From Sycobia sp. Sy_11 (taxonomy: Eukaryota > Arthropoda > Insecta > Hymenoptera > Epichrysomallidae): a DNA stretch of 64,000 nucleotides. The DNA is taken from the NCBI GenBank assembly GCA_018907035.1, contig JACCIC010000001.1:7429501-7493500 (forward strand), given 5' to 3'. Position numbers and translations under genes: made by a program. The notes below the pieces were generated by a model. The model was not told the origin of the DNA, did not search any database, and saw only the letters and a list, made by a program, of their open reading frames with translations. This document shows positions 38,450-49,692 of this stretch, piece after piece. Position 1 is the first letter of the stretch; each line of letters opens with the position of its first letter.

Positions 38450-38728
38450 TGAATATAATAGTAGATACCTTATATTTCTCGAAATTAAATTTTTAATAAT
38501 ACCTCGAATTAATCCTCTTACTGACAATGATCACGTACCAATTCCAAAATTCAAAACTATATACTTCAAATGTATTTTTAAGACTAACTAATAACTATAT
38601 ATTAGTTATATTATATGTTAGAATTTGTTCTCCTTCTCTCTCTCTCTTTTTTTCCTCTTTTGCCTCCTTTTTTCCTATTTATTATAGTAATTAACATGTA
38701 TAGGGTAAAGTAACCTGTAGATGTGACA
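38450..38728 (-). repeat. 5' LTR of the Gypsy-like element
   Basis: About 279 bases. Same sequence as the other copy with scattered substitutions and a short CT run, indicating an old insertion. Confidence 0.8.
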
Positions 38729-41264
38729 AATGATTAAAATAAATAAAATATATATAGTCTGTTGAACTTTAATTAAACGGATAAGAAATTTGTGTTGTCG
38801 CTTCCGTTCTACTGAAGTTGCACGCTTGGTCGATAACCTTCTTTTCGTCTGCTTGAAGACCAATTCAGAGAAGTGATGCAATAACAATAACAGCCAACCC
38901 AAGAGACCGTAATACTATAGGAACTCGTGGTGGGTAGTATTCTTTTTCGCTGCACTGTCACCATTTTTTTTCTATATTCCTCCAGTTTTAGTGCATCGTC
39001 CCTACTATATCTCATAAACCAGATAGCGAACTCTCAGGTAGTCGCCCATTATACGAAGTATATAGCGCAGTAACGTGAAGTCAGGTTCTATGGCCCTTCA
39101 ATCATTGCGCCGATTTAACAGAGTTTAAGGCATTTCGATCGCCAAGGTAGTCAGTTAGTACTTTGTATTAGAAATAAGGGTTCGTTTTCTCCGTTTTTCA
39201 AAATAAATTTTCGATAAAATATTTTCCTTTATTCCCGTTGCCCCTATGTCCTATGCCCGTATCCCGCTGTATGGTTAACTGCTTAAACAGAATTTATTTT
39301 AAATGACTTCGTCTGTTTGTGTTGGATTAGAAGTAAAACGATTGATCAATGGTATGGAACGTGCGTCAGCTATGGGCGCGTCTTTTGCCGAATGTGACCT
39401 GCGTGTTATCGCCGGCCTTTCGAATGGACAGCGACGAATGTGAATCTAATATAGTCCTGTAGAATTTGCGTTTAAATGATAAAATTCCGTTTTTCGAGGA
39501 AAATCTGCTGCACGTATGAGTTGAAAACTGCGTACACAATTTTGTAGTATTGTTCATACATAATAAAACCTAACCGTTAAATATGTTGCAAATGGCGACG
39601 GAAGAAGTTACTTGGAGGGAACATTTTATTCGTTTCGTCAGTTCCTCTGTTGCCTCCGAAGAGTGCAGACCATTTATACTTGTACTAAATTGATTCTTCA
39701 AAATTAAATCGATATTCATTTTGAATTCACTTATTTATCCCTCAAAAATAGTTTCCCCGGATGAGAATTATGTAGTTACGTACCTTCGAAACGGTACATG
39801 TTTTGTTTTTGGTTTTCTCTAGATTTTTATACAAATTACATAGCCTGTTTTTAAATCCATAAAGTTGTGAAATATCAATAAACATTCACATTCCTTCATA
39901 CTTTTGAAGGCAAAAATATATTTGAAATATAGTTTTAATTTTTTCTACTCAAGAAACGTGAATCACGAGTATGAAGTAATATAAGAGCGCAGTTTACTAA
40001 AATTTAAAGTCATTCAAATTTTTTATGTAAACCTTTTAGATGTGACAATTTATTGCAATGATAGACAAATTTTCTGTTCAAATTCAACGTCAATATTGAC
40101 TGCCTCTAGCAGTACATCAACCAAATGATCTTGAAGATCTAATTCGTAAAAAAAGCTTTATATTTTGTTGTAAAATACAACAAAGTTATTATAGTTCTAT
40201 TTTTAATATGATTTTATTTATTTAATAAATGCTAACAATTGTGTCTTAACTAGTTGGGAGAACCAATTAAATATAAATGTATATCAAAGAATTAGTATAA
40301 TAATCGAACTACTATTCTCACTTCATCGGGATCGCAAAAAGCCTTTAATCATACCTTTGCTATTTTGCAGCAAGTGAATGCTAAAATAGAATAATAAAGA
40401 ATTAACTTACTGATATACCATCACATAATAATCTACTAGGATTACATCCAAGTACTAATAGAAAAAAAGTTGTTCAAAAATTCAGTATAACGAAACCACG
40501 CAATAGTTTTATCGTATATTTTTAAACTACTTTCAATTAGGAAACTTTAAATTCATAGGAAAATTCATGATAAATCGATTAAACATATGATTTCTGTATT
40601 TTAATGTCTATAATCATTTGTACAAGACTTGCTAAAAACAACAACTGATTGAAAAGTTATAATTACCTTAAAGATAATTTGTAATATCAAAATTATATTT
40701 ACACTTCAATGTCTATAAATGTTAACTGAGGCTTAAAATAACCCATTAAATTTATTGCACTATTCTCATTTAGAATATGTAAATAATTTATTATAGACAG
40801 GAACATTTAAAGGCGAAATTTATCAAACTACTTTATCCATTAAAACAAAATGTTATTGTTTTATTTAAAATAGGAATAATAATATGATTTGCATGGACCG
40901 GTGTAGGGATAGAGGAGGCGTATTGGGATTGTTGATCGTGGCCTCATAACAGCCAAGATGGCGCTCAGAGTAGGGCAATTTACTAATAGGTAAATAGGGC
41001 TCCCATTAGTTATTTAATAATTTATCAGCGTATCAATATAAAATAAAGGTATCAATCAGCGGTATTTGTTTATTTACAAATTCGACACATTCCTATTGTA
41101 ATTTCATTGAAGGCGAACGTGTTTTAAACGTAGATCATGTGATATTTTATGGTGAGAGAAGTGCTGAAGATAATTGTATTCATTCTCAAGCTTTCTGCTT
41201 AAGAACGTCAAATTTGAAAAATAATCCTTATGAAACTTCCAATTTGTGCCCGTGGTTCAAGAAT

Positions 41265-41308
<44 letters not shown>

Positions 41309-41312
41309 CATT
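38729..41312. other. Spacer with unassigned coding-like fragments
   Basis: At 38675-39060 on the minus strand several overlapping frames look more coding-like than the surroundings but are interrupted. At 39303-39443 a 46-codon plus-strand frame starts MTSSVCVGLEVKRLINGMER. None matches a family I know. 39450-41250 is AT-rich with nothing recognised, and ends in a (CA)n run at 41270-41307. Confidence 0.4.
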
Positions 41313-41529
41313 GAACATATTTAGATACACATTTTCTTTACAAAACACAATTACACGAGTTATATTAATTTCCATGTTGACGTTTGATATATGAAGAAAT
41401 GTCAATATATCCTACTCGCGCGGCGGTCAAGTCGAGTCTAGTGCAGACCTCTTCGTTTTACAGAGTCGTAATGCTAGATTTATACTTGAAGGACCGGAGA
41501 AGAGATAGAGAAGGTACTAATCCTATCTA
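41313..41529 (-). repeat. 3' LTR of the BEL/Pao derivative
   Basis: Shares long identical blocks with the right copy, for example AGAGTCGTAATGCTAGAT and GAAGAAATGTCAATATATCC. Confidence 0.7.
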
Positions 41530-41534
41530 CTATT

Positions 41535-43175
41535 TTAACGCCAAATGGCCTGCATCATTAATTTAGCTTTTACCGTGAGAGGGCCCAACAATCCAACCGG
41601 ATTGAACAATTGAGCTATTTGCGACAAAATTGTTTGCTTTGAAACGCGCTCACTAGTGTTCATGTCTGACTCTACAGAATAAAATAGTTCATCGCGGTGA
41701 GGATTCCAGTTGATTCCCAAGGTTCTAACGGAGCTACTACGATCATCGAAAAGCTTTATATTCGTTAATTCCACTGGCAAGGATTCTATGAGTCTATGGT
41801 CATTAGACGACCTTTTTCTCAATTCAAAACACGCACATTTTAACAATTCATTTATATAATTTCTTAAAGCTATCGCATTCTCTAAGGAATCGGAGCTCGT
41901 CATCAAGTCATCGACATAAAAATCCCGTTTGATTACTTCAGCGGCTAGCGGGTATTTATTTCCTTCTTCATTAGTAACTCGATGCAAGCTACGGATAGCT
42001 AAATATGATGCGACTGCGGTGCCATATGTAAGTGCATTTAACGCGTAAATCCTTATTGGATCATCGGGATTTTCACGCCAAATAATTTTTTGAAATTTTT
42101 GATCATTTTTATCAACCAACACCTGACGATACATTTTAGTAATGTCCACGACGAACAGTATTTTATAAATGCGTGATCTGGTAAGAATTGAAAATATGTC
42201 GTCCTGAATTATGGGACCGACTCGTTGTACGTGATTTAAAGAAAGTCCGTTTTGTAATGAAGATGCATTAAAAACTACTCGTATCTCTTCTCCCTTGAAA
42301 ATTGCGTGATGGGGAATAAAGCATTCTTGTGGTTCGCGACGGAAAATCGACATGTGATTTAATGTTTCATACTCATTCATAAACCTAACGTATTTCTCCT
42401 TTAATTGTGGATTTTTTATAAATGTTCTTTCCGTAGAAAAAAATTGTTTCAGGGCTACAGAATAATTTGATCCAAGCTTGTTTATTTTGTCATTAAAGGG
42501 AATTTCCATAACACACCGACCATCGTGATCACGCTGAAAATGTTTCAAAAAATGCTTCTCTACCTCGGATTTCTCGAGCGAGAAATATTTGATTTTAAGA
42601 GTTTCTTCAAGCTCCCAGAATTTAGAAATATCTTGAGAAATAGTACTTTTCGAGTGATTACACGAAACGCTAACGGCGTGATCGTTATTATTAATGCTGC
42701 CACCTATGATCCATCCCAACTTAGTTTTTAATAACACCGCGTCAGTATTATCGATGCAAATTTTTCTCGCGCAATCTATTTTAAAATAAACCTCGGAACC
42801 AATCAGAGCGTCAATCTCGGAGGGCTGGTGGAAAGATGGATCAGCGAGCGGTATGTTTGCTGGTATATTTAACTGATTTAAATTAATTGGGTATTTTGGC
42901 AAGGGACTAGTTATGTCTGGGACGACTAGTAGACATATATCTTTTTCATAATTTCCTAATCGGGAAGAAATTTTCGTTGTTACTCTGTGAACTATATTTG
43001 TCTGGGATTTATTTAATGTGCTAACCGGAATATTAACCTCGTATTTTGGCAATTTAAGTAAATTTGCAAATCGATTTGTGATAAAATGCGCTTGTGCGCA
43101 AGTGTCTAGTAAAACATGTGCCGTCTGTTGATTATTAAATTTATCATGAAAATAAATCTTTGCGGTCGCTAACAA
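41535..43175 (-). pseudogene. BEL/Pao pol fragment: protease plus reverse transcriptase
   Basis: An open frame of 546 codons with no internal stop. It starts inside the linker before the protease, with LLDTCAQ near residue 22 as the BEL-type aspartic protease active site and SEIDALIGSEVYF downstream. The reverse transcriptase follows, with FVVDITKMYRQV as the first catalytic Asp block and YVDDLM near residue 420 as the second. It ends at GLLGPLTVKAKLMMQAIWR, where BEL elements normally continue into RNase H and integrase. There is no natural ATG; the first codon counted is TTG. The intact long frame suggests a fairly recent insertion, or a deletion late in its life. Confidence 0.85.
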
Positions 43176-43271
43176 TATTTGAGCTGGACAATTGACTTAT
43201 TGAAAGTTATTTCCACACGACTGTTCAAATAAATTTGCGACAAATGTAGAAGATTTAAATACATTTTATTT

Positions 43272-43487
43272 AGCACATTTAAATACACCTTTTCTTTATA
43301 AAACACAATTACACGAGTTATATTAATTTCTATGTTGACGTTTGATATGTGAAGAAATGTCAATATATCCTACTCGCGTGGCGGTCAAGTTGAATCTCGT
43401 GCAGACCTCTTTGTTTTACAGAGTCGTAATGCTAGATGTATACTTGAAGGACAGGAGAAGGGATAGAGAATGTACTAATACTATCTA
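43272..43487 (-). repeat. 5' LTR of the BEL/Pao derivative
   Basis: Partner of 41313-41529 in the same orientation. Confidence 0.7.
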
Positions 43488-43784
43488 TAGGATGTTTGAA
43501 CAAATCTATATTGAATAGAAAACAAATGTCGTATTTTATATTGTTTTAAGAAAAGTTTGAAAAAAAAGGTGTAAAAGAGAGATTAGCTAGTATATTATAG
43601 TACATTAAAGTATAAAAATAAAGTAAAATTTTCTGTTAATCTCTTTTATTATTGTACAATTCGACAAATGTGTCTTTCCTCATTATATTTTATTTTATGT
43701 TTATTGTATGGGGTGCTTCGAGCTGAAAAAGTTTTAGCCTGACCGCCCCTTCGACGATCACTTTATGGCTATGCAATAAAATTT

Positions 43785-43993
43785 AGGGAAATTGAAAATT
43801 TTAGACGCCCGCATATCTGGCAGACAGATTTATAAAAGAGTGGGAGTAACCAAGGCTTGCTGTTCGCACGAGAATAAGGATCAAGGGAGTTTTACTTCAA
43901 CCACGAAGTAGAGAGCATCGAGTTACTTTTCATTTGACTATTGGTTGAAAATATAGATATTTGTATATTTTATATATAAAGTAAATTTTGTAA
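43785..43993 (+). repeat. 5' LTR of the miniature element
   Basis: About 95 percent identical by eye to 44635-44843; borders approximate to within 10-20 bases. Confidence 0.75.
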
Positions 43994-44569
43994 GTAATTT
44001 ACAGAAGTCTATTATCTAAGCGAGATGATTTAAAAAGTTGTCAAGACGACATTATAGAAATTTTAATAGATAATGCAACCGAAGAAGAACTGCAAGTCGA
44101 ATACCCTGCAGCAGTTGAATATAATGCAAAGTTTATAGCAGCAGAGTATCGATATGAAGAACTTACGCAGGTAATAGTAAACAATGAACCGAGAGTGATA
44201 AATAATATTGTGCGACATACACCGGAAAATACTATGAAGCTTCCTAAATTTGAGCTTATGAAATTTAGCGGCGAAGTGTGCGAATGGTTGCAGTTTCGGA
44301 GTCCTTTCAAGAAAATTCATGATCATAAGGACATTACCAAAGAAGACAAATTTCAGTATTTGATGCAAGCGATGGTGCCAGTCTCTCGCGCAGCAGATTT
44401 AGTAAAAAGTTACCCGCCAACGGGAGAGAATTACGAAAAGGTGATTGCAAGCCTAAAAAGAAGATTCGGCCGGGATAAATTGCAAATTGAAGTTTATGTT
44501 AGAGAGTTGCTACAGTTGATGCTTCAAAAAGTGCTGAATCCGGATAAAGAAATAGTTCTCTCATGTTAA
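43994..44569 (+). pseudogene. Pao-type gag fragment (DUF1759-like)
   Basis: Open from the end of the left LTR to a TAA at about 44567. It contains LPKFELMKFSGEVCEWLQFR and FQYLMQAMVPVSRAADLVKS, which match the gag-like DUF1759 region of Pao retrotransposons. After the TAA the same frame continues for 79 codons with the expected family pattern (SKLRSLETLGV) and into the right LTR, so the TAA looks like a single nonsense change. No protease or polymerase follows. Confidence 0.75.
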
Positions 44570-44634
44570 TATGATGCGTTAGAATCAAAATTGCGTTCAT
44601 TAGAAACATTAGGAGTGGCTACAGACTTTTCAAT

Positions 44635-44843
44635 AGGGAAATTGAAAATTTTAGAGGTCCGCACATCTGGCAGACAGATTTATAAAAGAGTGGGAGCATC
44701 CGAGGCTTGTTGTTCGCACGAGAATAAGGATCAAGGGAGTTTTACTTCAACCACGAAGCAGAGAGCATCGAGTTACTTTTCATTTGACCATTGGTTGAAA
44801 ATATAGATATTTGTATATTTTATATATAAAGTAAATTTTGTAA
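44635..44843 (+). repeat. 3' LTR of the miniature element
   Basis: Second copy, joined in frame to the gag-like sequence before it. Confidence 0.75.
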
Positions 44844-45823
44844 ATACATTTTCACTTTATTTTAAAATTATATTTTAGTTTATTCAATATTTTCATTTAG
44901 TATTTATATTTATATTTATATTTTCATTTAGTCCCAATTAGTATTCAACCTTAACAACAAAGGAGAGGGAAAACGTGGGAGCGGCGAAAAAGGGCACATG
45001 CAAAGGGATGCGGGGAAATGAGCAATAAACCTTTACGGCATGCAGTTGGAGTGAAGTTTATTGCCTAATCCAGAATCGCCTTATGGTAGGATTACTGGAA
45101 AAATTGAGAAAATTTCGGTAGTAATGCCAAATATCTAATTTCCAGTCATAAAAATTAAGGACTGCAATTCATAGAAAGCCAGATGTCGAAAAATACATTT
45201 TGAAGACAGAGGATGTTATTTTAAGCACGTTTGAGTTATATGATATTTTGAACAAAAAGAATATAAATTTAAAGACTGCAATACAAAGTTATAGACACAC
45301 ACTATTTCGGCTTAACAATGGATATTTAAGATGAGTAATAAGGATAACGGGGTTAAGTTAGGGTTGGGTAGTTTTCTTGGAGCCCCCGAGAAAATAAATT
45401 ATATATACAAATAATAAAGAAAGAAAGTTAAAGGAGGAGTAATAATAGGTCGTATGTAATCTAATTATATCATACATACTTTTTTGCAATCAGGGTGCAA
45501 AATATGATTTTCTACAGCTGCCTGGAGGAAGAAAAATACTACTTTTCGACCCTAGGGATAAAAGTTTTTATGACCCTTTCTCGACCAATCAGAAAGCGAA
45601 ATTTTACTTATCGTCCGTAGAAAGGTTAAACGAATGAACGTATCCTTGTAGTCTAGGAAGAATCTTCAATTTTCTGTGCTTATGAAACATCTGCCCTTTA
45701 CAACGTTTGAACTTATATGCACTTATACTTATGTATATTTATTATAAATAAAGAAAAAATTATATAGCAGTGGCGATAAGGGAACAGGCAAAGAGGGAAA
45801 GAGGGAGAGGGAGAGAGAGGGAG

Positions 45824-45916
<93 letters not shown>

Positions 45917-46379
45917 TAGGTAGGCAGCGTAGAGTAAAACTCTACTATTATAATAGTAAAGTTTGATCTGAAATAGTTTTTTAATTCCATTTTATGCTAC
46001 TGTATGTTTATTATTAGTAATAGATAAGATGTGCATATGTGTACATGCATTTAACACCACGTGAGTGTACTCCTTATAAGATAAGATTAGGCTAATAATG
46101 ACATGGCTTTAAAGATTAAATGTACTAAGGAAATCGGTCGGAAATAAATATAGCCTAGTTAATTCACTGATTTTTTCATATGATTTTTCAATGTACATAT
46201 CATTCCTGCATTTTGTCTAAACATTTTGAATTTTTCGTAAAGCATAATATGTATTTAAATAAATTATTAAACAACTGATATGAATTATTTTCCAAGAAAA
46301 TTGAACTCTAATTTGAAATTTTTAATTTAATTTTATAAATATGGATACTAAATTTGAACTACATTATACATTTAAGAAA
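44844..46379. other. Spacer with a (GA)n microsatellite
   Basis: (GA)n at 45826-45911, about 43 units. No coding sequence recognised in the rest. Confidence 0.6.
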
Positions 46380-47000
46380 ATTTATAGAGAAATTTGTTAG
46401 AGAAACCATTCTTTATGGCATAGGAAGTAATGCTTCTCCAATAGTAGAGTATGGTTGTCACAATGAAAAATATTATTTTATTGCAGGAGATCCTCGGGCA
46501 TTCATTTTAAAAACAATTATTATTTATTTTATATATAAATGATATTTTTGACGAGTTTCCTAATGACTCTAAGGTTATTATATGTCCATGATACTGAAAT
46601 TATTTCCGCTTGATGGAATCATAATGTGAATAAATGTTTAGAAAAAATTTTTGGATGGCCACTTTGGAAACATTACTATTGGATATCAATAAGTCGGTTT
46701 TCATAACATTTTGATATTACAGAAATAACATTCCCAGTAATTTAGATATAAAAATTATTGAGAAACCATTTGTGAGAGTTAATGATAATAAATACCTTTG
46801 AATCATATTTAACTATAATATGTACATGGAATGTACATATTGAATATATGATAAAAAATAAATATTTATTTCTTTTATTTTATAAATTATACAAAGACTT
46901 TTTTAATTATTTATAATGCTTATCTCCACAGTATTACATCTTATGGTATTGACTTGGGTATTATCAATTTGGGGTCGAGCCTACGATAAATGCATTAATT
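46380..47000 (+). pseudogene. Degenerate non-LTR retrotransposon reverse transcriptase
   Basis: Short fragments in shifting frames follow the order of a jockey/I-like reverse transcriptase: GDPRAFIL (in place of the usual G-x-P-Q-G-S motif), then NDIFDEFPNDSKVI, then a DTEII segment where the Y-x-D-D box should be, then IPSNLDIKIIEKPF and NMYMTWN/VHIEYMIKNK, and finally YYAYLHSITSYGI. Several stops and frameshifts. The domain order identifies it; the clade is uncertain. Confidence 0.65.
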
Positions 47001-47580
47001 AATTATAAAAATCAATTGTAATAAAATTAATTTTAATTAAATTTCAAAATTATTTATAAAATAAAATCATACAACTAATAAATACCATTCAATTTTGAAC
47101 AATCATTCGTATTTGGATTATTAATTTTCAATTAGAATACATGTCAAGAATAATTTTGTATTTTAAATAGCATTACTAAAAATAGCAGCATAGCCTTATC
47201 TAAAAGATGTAAAACTTTTTAATTCAAATAATAGTTTTAGAAAAGTAATACATATTTATAACAATCTATTAAAGTTTTTCCAAAAATATGTAAAAATCTT
47301 AAATATTATATAGTATAAAATAACAACTTAGATTATGAACAATATTTAATTATTGCACTTTCTGTGTATAGAAAAAAAACTATTATTATTGTTATCATTA
47401 TTCCTATTCGATTATATATATGAGCACTACTGTTTGTAGAATATATGCTAATTTTAGTTTATTTATTATACACTGTTTTTATGATAGTAATTAAGTTTGA
47501 ATTAATAAAAATCTCCAATCACATTAACAGATACTGTTATAGGTCTATGGATTTTATTTTAGTACAATAGTACTCACAAA

Positions 47581-47611
<31 letters not shown>

Positions 47612-49050
47612 ACATCATAATTTTGATGAATTTTTGAGACGAATTCAATATCTTGTCGAAAATAATAATAATAATAAATCACGAATTCTGAATCTATCTG
47701 AAACCTTGACCGTATCGAATAAAGTGTTAAATGTTTAATAATTTTCATTACATTTTCATTGATAAAATTAGGAAACTGGGCAATCACAGAAAAATATTTT
47801 TCAAAAAAATTGACTTGCTCTACGAGTGCAAGAACTGGGAGTGTCTGTTTTGAAATTTCAAATGGTCTTAGAGAATTTAGGTAGTTTTCCGAGAAAATTT
47901 GCCAATGTTTTCAAATTATGCAAAAGTATATGTGTATTAGAGTTTAAAAATATTCAATCAACTTTTCAACAAGCTTCGACTGTTTAAATCTGCGGGTCTA
48001 ATATGTTACGTTCATACAGGTACTATAGAAACAGCAAGTAAGGTATAGCGCCGATAAAGTCTAATATAATCTAGCAGTATTTCATCATAATTGTATTATA
48101 TTAATTGACCATAAGTCCAATAAAAATATTTATTAAGTTCATTCCATTTAACCACTGTACTATTTACACCTTCTTTTAGGACATATTTATTTTTATTGAG
48201 TGACACCATCATACACGTATTTTCTTTGCCAATGTGCTAGAATTAGTTTCGTGCTGTACGAATTATTGTGACAAAATATTTGAAATTGATCAAACTTTTC
48301 GCTACAGGGATGATCGGTGAAGGGAGCGAGTGAATCGATAATCAAAGCTCATATAGGTCATAAACAAAAGAATTAACTCGACCAGATACTTAATCAAACG
48401 TGGGCATCGATGAGAATAAGTCAGAAATATGATTATATACGATGAATTTTTCTTATTTATGATAGTTCTATTATTTTTATTATTTTCTCTATGAGTAAAG
48501 ATTGTTAATTCTAAAAATAAAATTAGGTTATTGAAAAATATATAAAAAATAATTTTTTTTTAATTAGACATTATAAGGAGTGAACAAATACATACTGATA
48601 AGATACATTCTCATTAAATTTAACATTAAAAAATAATTAAGATGCGGGTTATTCTAGTTTCTGTGGTTTGTGTGATTAATTAAAAAAATATTGACTATTA
48701 CAAAATTTAATTTTATAAGTTCGCTAGATTAAGTTATGAACTAGTTTAAAAAAACGTATCACACTGCAATAAGACAAAAAGTAACACTACACAATCCTGA
48801 AAGTTAAAGAACTGTTTACAGATGATAAATTGACTCTTATCAACAAAAATTTAGATGGCGATCAGCCTTTAAAATCGCAACTTCGAAACCGCAAGTAATA
48901 TCAACTTTAATTTTTGAGTTATTAAAAAACGAAATAACACAATCACAAGTGAATATTTTTATATAATAATTAGGAGAATATATTTATGAATATCTTATTT
49001 TTTTCCAAACCATGTAACAAAGTAATGTTTCCTTATCTTTGTAAATGGTA
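47000..49050. other. AT-rich spacer
   Basis: A (AAAT)n run at 47575-47612; otherwise nothing recognised. Confidence 0.6.
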
Positions 49051-49063
49051 TCAAAAAATAGAG

Positions 49064-49099
49064 TATATATAAAGATTATTGTGTCTGACAATTTCATTC
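49064..49099 (+). promoter_or_regulatory. TATA box and arthropod initiator of the small secreted-peptide gene
   Basis: TATATATAAA at 49064-49073 and TCATTC at 49094-49099, the arthropod initiator form TCAKTY. With +1 at A49096 the TATA box starts at about -32, which is the normal core-promoter spacing. The ATG follows 41 bases later. Confidence 0.6.
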
Positions 49100-49136
49100 T
49101 TTTACAATGTTTTAGTTATATTTTATTCAGAATAAA

Positions 49137-49692
49137 ATGTATTGTCGAAAATTACTTTTGTTATTTTTTCTGATTTTAAGTAGTTTTTTTATTATTCCAG
49201 GTAAGTTTTATTTTGTCTATAATTTTTCTTATATTTCATATCATTCATTAATTATTATTATTATATTAATAATATTATTAACTTTATATGCTATAAATTA
49301 ATGACCCTCGGAAATATCTAATAAATCATTGAGTTATCGTAGATGTATTGAAAAATAAATTTATTGATATCACACTGGTATCCCATAGATGGCTATCAAT
49401 GTTACTGGTACGTGGAAAATTTTTATTTTATATCATTTTAAAGTGATGCATTTTAGTTTTTCCACATAATAAGTTCATAGTACATTTTCAATAGCAGTTG
49501 ATTATTTGTAATAGAAAAGTTGATTTTTCAGAACGAATTTCAGGAATTTTGGAGCAAATTTCTGATATTAAGAACCCGATAAAAATTATACAAAAAAACA
49601 TATCTATGTACTTTGAGCCGCTGATTACAAATATCATAGAAAAAATTGGTGACAAGAAGAATTTTATGGTGAAAATCATGAAACCCCTATAA
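49137..49692 (+). CDS. Small two-exon gene for a putative secreted peptide
   Basis: Exon 1 (49137-49200) encodes a 21-residue hydrophobic signal sequence with a basic start and ends at a consensus donor gtaagt, phase 1. Exon 2 (49532-49692) follows a tttttcag acceptor that matches the phase, and codes for about 52 residues before TAA, giving a precursor of about 74 residues. The second exon is rich in Ile and Lys with spaced charged residues and no cysteine after the signal region, which suggests an amphipathic helical peptide. A TATA box and initiator sit upstream at the right spacing. I do not recognise the family. Small secreted helical peptides of insects include antimicrobial, venom and neuropeptide-type products, but nothing here decides between them. 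Confidence 0.55.

Larger units (their letters stand above)
35833..38728 (-). mobile_element. Internally deleted Gypsy-like LTR retrotransposon
   Basis: Two direct repeats (35833-36154 and 38450-38728) read as LTRs on the minus strand. Both start with TG (TGTCACATCTACAGG and TGAAACATGTATAGG) and share the following GTTACTTTACCC. A polypurine tract GGAGGGGAGG (complement of 36155-36164) sits directly before the 3' LTR, which fixes the orientation. Directly after the 5' LTR comes only the C-terminal tail of a Gypsy-type integrase, so gag, protease, reverse transcriptase and most of integrase are deleted. Three further reading frames of unclear function fill the rest. No target duplication was found. 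Confidence 0.75.
41313..43487 (-). mobile_element. BEL/Pao LTR element reduced to LTR - partial pol - LTR
   Basis: Direct repeats 41313-41529 and 43272-43487 (about 90 percent alike by eye) flank a single BEL/Pao pol fragment read on the minus strand. The repeats lie at the positions expected for LTRs. gag, RNase H and integrase are missing, and the pol frame runs straight into the left repeat, where it stops. LTR borders are approximate; no target duplication was identified. Confidence 0.7.
43785..44843 (+). mobile_element. Miniature BEL/Pao-type element: LTR - gag fragment - LTR
   Basis: Direct repeats of about 209 bases (43785-43993 and 44635-44843) flank about 640 bases that hold only a gag-like frame. 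Shared blocks include AAGGATCAAGGGAGTTTTAC and TCGAGTTACTTTTCATTTGA. The whole unit is just over 1 kb and its LTRs differ from those of the neighbouring BEL copy, so it is a separate element. Confidence 0.7.

Noticed and set aside
40951..40966. AAGATGGCGCTC as a YY1-type promoter element
   Set aside because: A single short match with no supported transcription unit beside it.
49511..49531. Alternative acceptor at 49514 (TAATAG) for the small peptide gene
   Set aside because: Phase from exon 1 would then hit a stop after about 18 codons; the acceptor at 49531 keeps the long frame.
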